NCBI GenBank assembly: GCA_947561395.2
Contig: OX387183.1
Location: 16,605,402-16,669,401, forward strand
Direction of reading: 5' to 3'
Length of the DNA: 64,000 bases
Origin: Buxus sempervirens
Taxonomy: Eukaryota; Streptophyta; Magnoliopsida; Buxales; Buxaceae
The position numbers were made by a program, and so were the translations under genes. Positions 61,520 through 64,000 of the stretch are shown here, piece after piece. Under the pieces are notes generated by a model. The model worked only from the letters and a program-made list of their open reading frames with translations, was not told where the DNA came from and did not search any database. Every line of letters starts with the position of its first letter. Position 1 is the stretch's first letter.

Positions 61520-62440
61520 TAAGGTGACTCGAAAGTCCCTCTTATAAGAACTACCAGAAACAACCGTTTTTTTTTAATTAGTTCCAACACAAAATTTAAG
61601 AATAAAAATATTAAGAAACAAGGTTGAGTAAATTTGTATAAGAGAAAAGAATTCTAATAAAAATATAAAAAATTACTTAAATTTGTACAATTAATAGAAT
61701 GCTATAAACTTATCATAGTATTAGAAAATCATAAAAATATAACAATTAATAAAAAGTCATAAAATTTTATAAATACACATAAAACTTAATAAAGATATTT
61801 TAAATAAGATGAAATCAGAAAACAAGGAAATATTAATAACATTTCATAGAAATATAAAACTTAATAATAAAAGTGGATCAAACACATAAAGAAAGTTATA
61901 TAAATATAGAAAAATTTACAAACGTCAATAAAATTCATTAAAATTATAAAAGCTTGAAAAATGAGGAATGAAGGAAAGCTGATGATAATGATAATTCGAA
62001 AAATTAATAAAGGAATACAAATTTGAAAAAAAAGATTGAAAGTTTCGTATAAAACCAAAAAGGATTGAAAGTCATAAAAATTTGTTTATTTTTTTTTCAG
62101 ATAGTATTATAATGTTCATGTGCTTTGTACGTATGAAAATTAAAGATGTATCATACATTTAATTATTAGTAATTATCTTTGTTGAAAATTTTAGTAAAGA
62201 TGTGTCTATAAACTGAAAATTAAATATGTTTGCAAAAAATACTATTTGAGGCTTGCAAAGGTTCTTCAATCCCACAATTTTCTTAACAGTTAGTAACTTT
62301 TCAACACAGCTCAATTCTTGAAATTTATTTACATTGAATACGACAGGATAGGCAAAACCACATATTGTAATTTACTCTATGCTTAAGGCAAAATGTATTC
62401 ATTTTAGTGCACAAGCAGTATTGCACGTATGAAGAAAAAG
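61520..62440. repeat. AT-rich sequence with ATAAAA-type words
   Basis: From about 61580 to 62080 the + strand repeats phrases such as AATATAAAA, CATAAAATTT and AACTTAATAAA, a decayed AT-rich repeat. No gene. Confidence 0.4.
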
Positions 62441-62446
62441 GTAGCC

Positions 62447-62580
62447 GTAGCGGAAATAGTTTTGACTATTGTAACCTTTTATTAATAAATCATCATAATG
62501 ATGTATAAGGGCTTTTTTGAAATTTTCACATTTGGCTTAGCTTGATTCCCAAGGGGCACTTCACGTTATATATAGTATAG
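62447..62580. repeat. Dispersed repeat, family H copy 3
   Basis: GGAAATAGTTTTGACTATTGTAACC, TATAAGGGCTTTTTTG and TATATATAGTATAGAT follow the order of copies 1 and 2. Confidence 0.5.
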
Positions 62581-62975
62581 ATAAATCCATTTAAAAAATC
62601 TCAAATGTTAATCACTGCGTTAACATTTTCTTCCACAAAGGCACAAAGCAAATATTTCCAAACAATAATATAAATTGCACGCACATGCCCCACCTAACTA
62701 ATAGCATAGATTTACTACTAACATAACCATAGGTAATACAACTATTATTTAAAAATTGTTTTGAAAAACTTCACCAAATGCATTTTTATTGATTTTTAAA
62801 ATCATAATTGATATTAATTAAGTGTTACCAAATGAGTTTTCCATTCACTTATTTCCAAAAACATAAAGAAGACAATTTAAAAAGTTTTTAGTTTTCAAAT
62901 TATTTTTATTATAAAAAATGTTACCAAACAGTCTGTTAGACGCTTCATGTGAACCTAAGGCAGGGTGTTGATAAG

Positions 62976-63803
62976 TAGAGGTGTAAGTAGAGCAGATTGG
63001 ATTGGGTTATGAGAGTTCGAGCTCAACCCAATCTAGGATTTACTAGCCCAAACTCGTCGTTGACCTGCTTTAACCCAAACTCACTAAACCAAAACATTAT
63101 TGTTTGAGTTTAGGTTGGCTTAAACAAAATGTAAGATTTTGAATTTTTTTTATAATTTTTGTTATAATTACAAAATATTGGAATATCATTCATTAAATCA
63201 TCTATCAACATGCTTTTATGTTTGTTTGTTATAAATGCAAATATTACAAATTCCTCTTGATTTGTCCCTTGAATTTGGGAAAAAAACACTTAATTAATTT
63301 ATTTCTTTAAAAATTTAAAATATAATACTAGCTTACTATATTTGTGGTTTTGTATAATCTTTCTTGTGAAATATGTGCTCCCAAATATCACATTCATTGT
63401 AACATATACGTATATGTATGTGAGTATAAAATTATTTATTTGACAAAAATTCATAAACTTATTATCACATGTTAATAATATATGTTTAATAGTTGATTGC
63501 ATAAATACAATGATAATATAAAAGGAAAAGAAAACAATGATACATATATATACAAATAAATATTCACTTATTATATTTGGTGGAGTTTTATACATATATC
63601 TATATGAGAGCGTGTACATAAAGTCAACATTAATTTCAGGCTTTTCGGGTTGTATAGCTTAAACCCAAGCCCAACCCAAACTCAATTTCGGGTTAGAAAT
63701 GAAACCCAATCCAAACCCAAACCCAAACTCAATGCTCACTTCGGGCTCTTATTCGGGTTGGATTGAGCTGGTTTTGGGCGGTCTGGCTAGATTTACAGCT
63801 CTA
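62976..63803. mobile_element. hAT-like non-autonomous element, 828 bp, intact target-site duplication
   Basis: The TIR TAGAGGTGTAA is matched 10 of 11 by the inverted end TTACAGCTCTA. The 8-bp TTGATAAG is duplicated perfectly (62968-62975 and 63804-63811). GGGTTGG/CCAACCC and AACCCAAACCC words crowd both subterminal regions; the middle is AT-rich with no transposase. Confidence 0.9.
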
Positions 63804-64000
63804 TTGATAAGGCTGGGTCCTCGTTATAAGGAGATCGTCCTTGGACTGTGTACCCGGCCCACCAAAAGAAAATGTGGAATGAGGCCTGGCCCATATGCAG
63901 CCCATTTCAGCCCTAATCAACACTTTTCTCCTTAAAGGGGCACCTTCTCCATACGAGCTTTTGGCCGGGCAACCGGCCATCAGTGTGTGTTAACTTGTTC

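Overview
This window is nuclear DNA from a flowering plant, probably a woody dicot or magnoliid. It is AT-rich, its genes are split by long GT-AG introns, and most of the sequence is decayed retrotransposons and short terminal-inverted-repeat (TIR) elements. Nothing bacterial, organellar or viral was recognised, and no tRNA, rRNA or CRISPR array was seen. The species cannot be fixed from the sequence alone.

The one complete gene is a membrane-anchored hexokinase-family protein on the + strand (44322-58947). Its nine exons join in phase into 511 codons, and the introns add up to about 13 kb. The longest intron (7.2 kb) holds a broken RTE-type LINE in the sense orientation.

Layout. 0-5.6 kb: AT-rich repeats and two copies of a long LTR-like sequence, one only a fragment. 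6.0-9.6 kb: two minus-strand gene remnants, the C-terminal end of a BAHD acyltransferase and seven recognisable exons or exon pieces of the meiotic helicase MER3/HFM1, all carrying stops. 12-29.5 kb: three unusual + strand coding pieces. The first is a small exon with weak KIX/TFIIS-like character, cut by an internally deleted Ty3-like LTR element. The second is a two-exon F-box-like segment with another Ty3-like element in its intron. The third is a two-exon TAZ zinc finger ending at 29425. The F-box-like and TAZ pieces splice together in phase, so they may be one gene or several fragments. 31-44 kb: a transposon-rich stretch with a second full-size copy of the long LTR, a hAT-like element with a perfect 8-bp target-site duplication, several TIR families and a near-palindromic 180-bp element. 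59-64 kb: more of the same families and a second hAT-like element with a perfect 8-bp duplication.

No clearly new biological system was found. The items most worth checking are the possible F-box/TAZ gene, the gag frame that now ends inside a remnant LTR, and the several non-autonomous transposon families whose ends and target-site duplications can be read directly.
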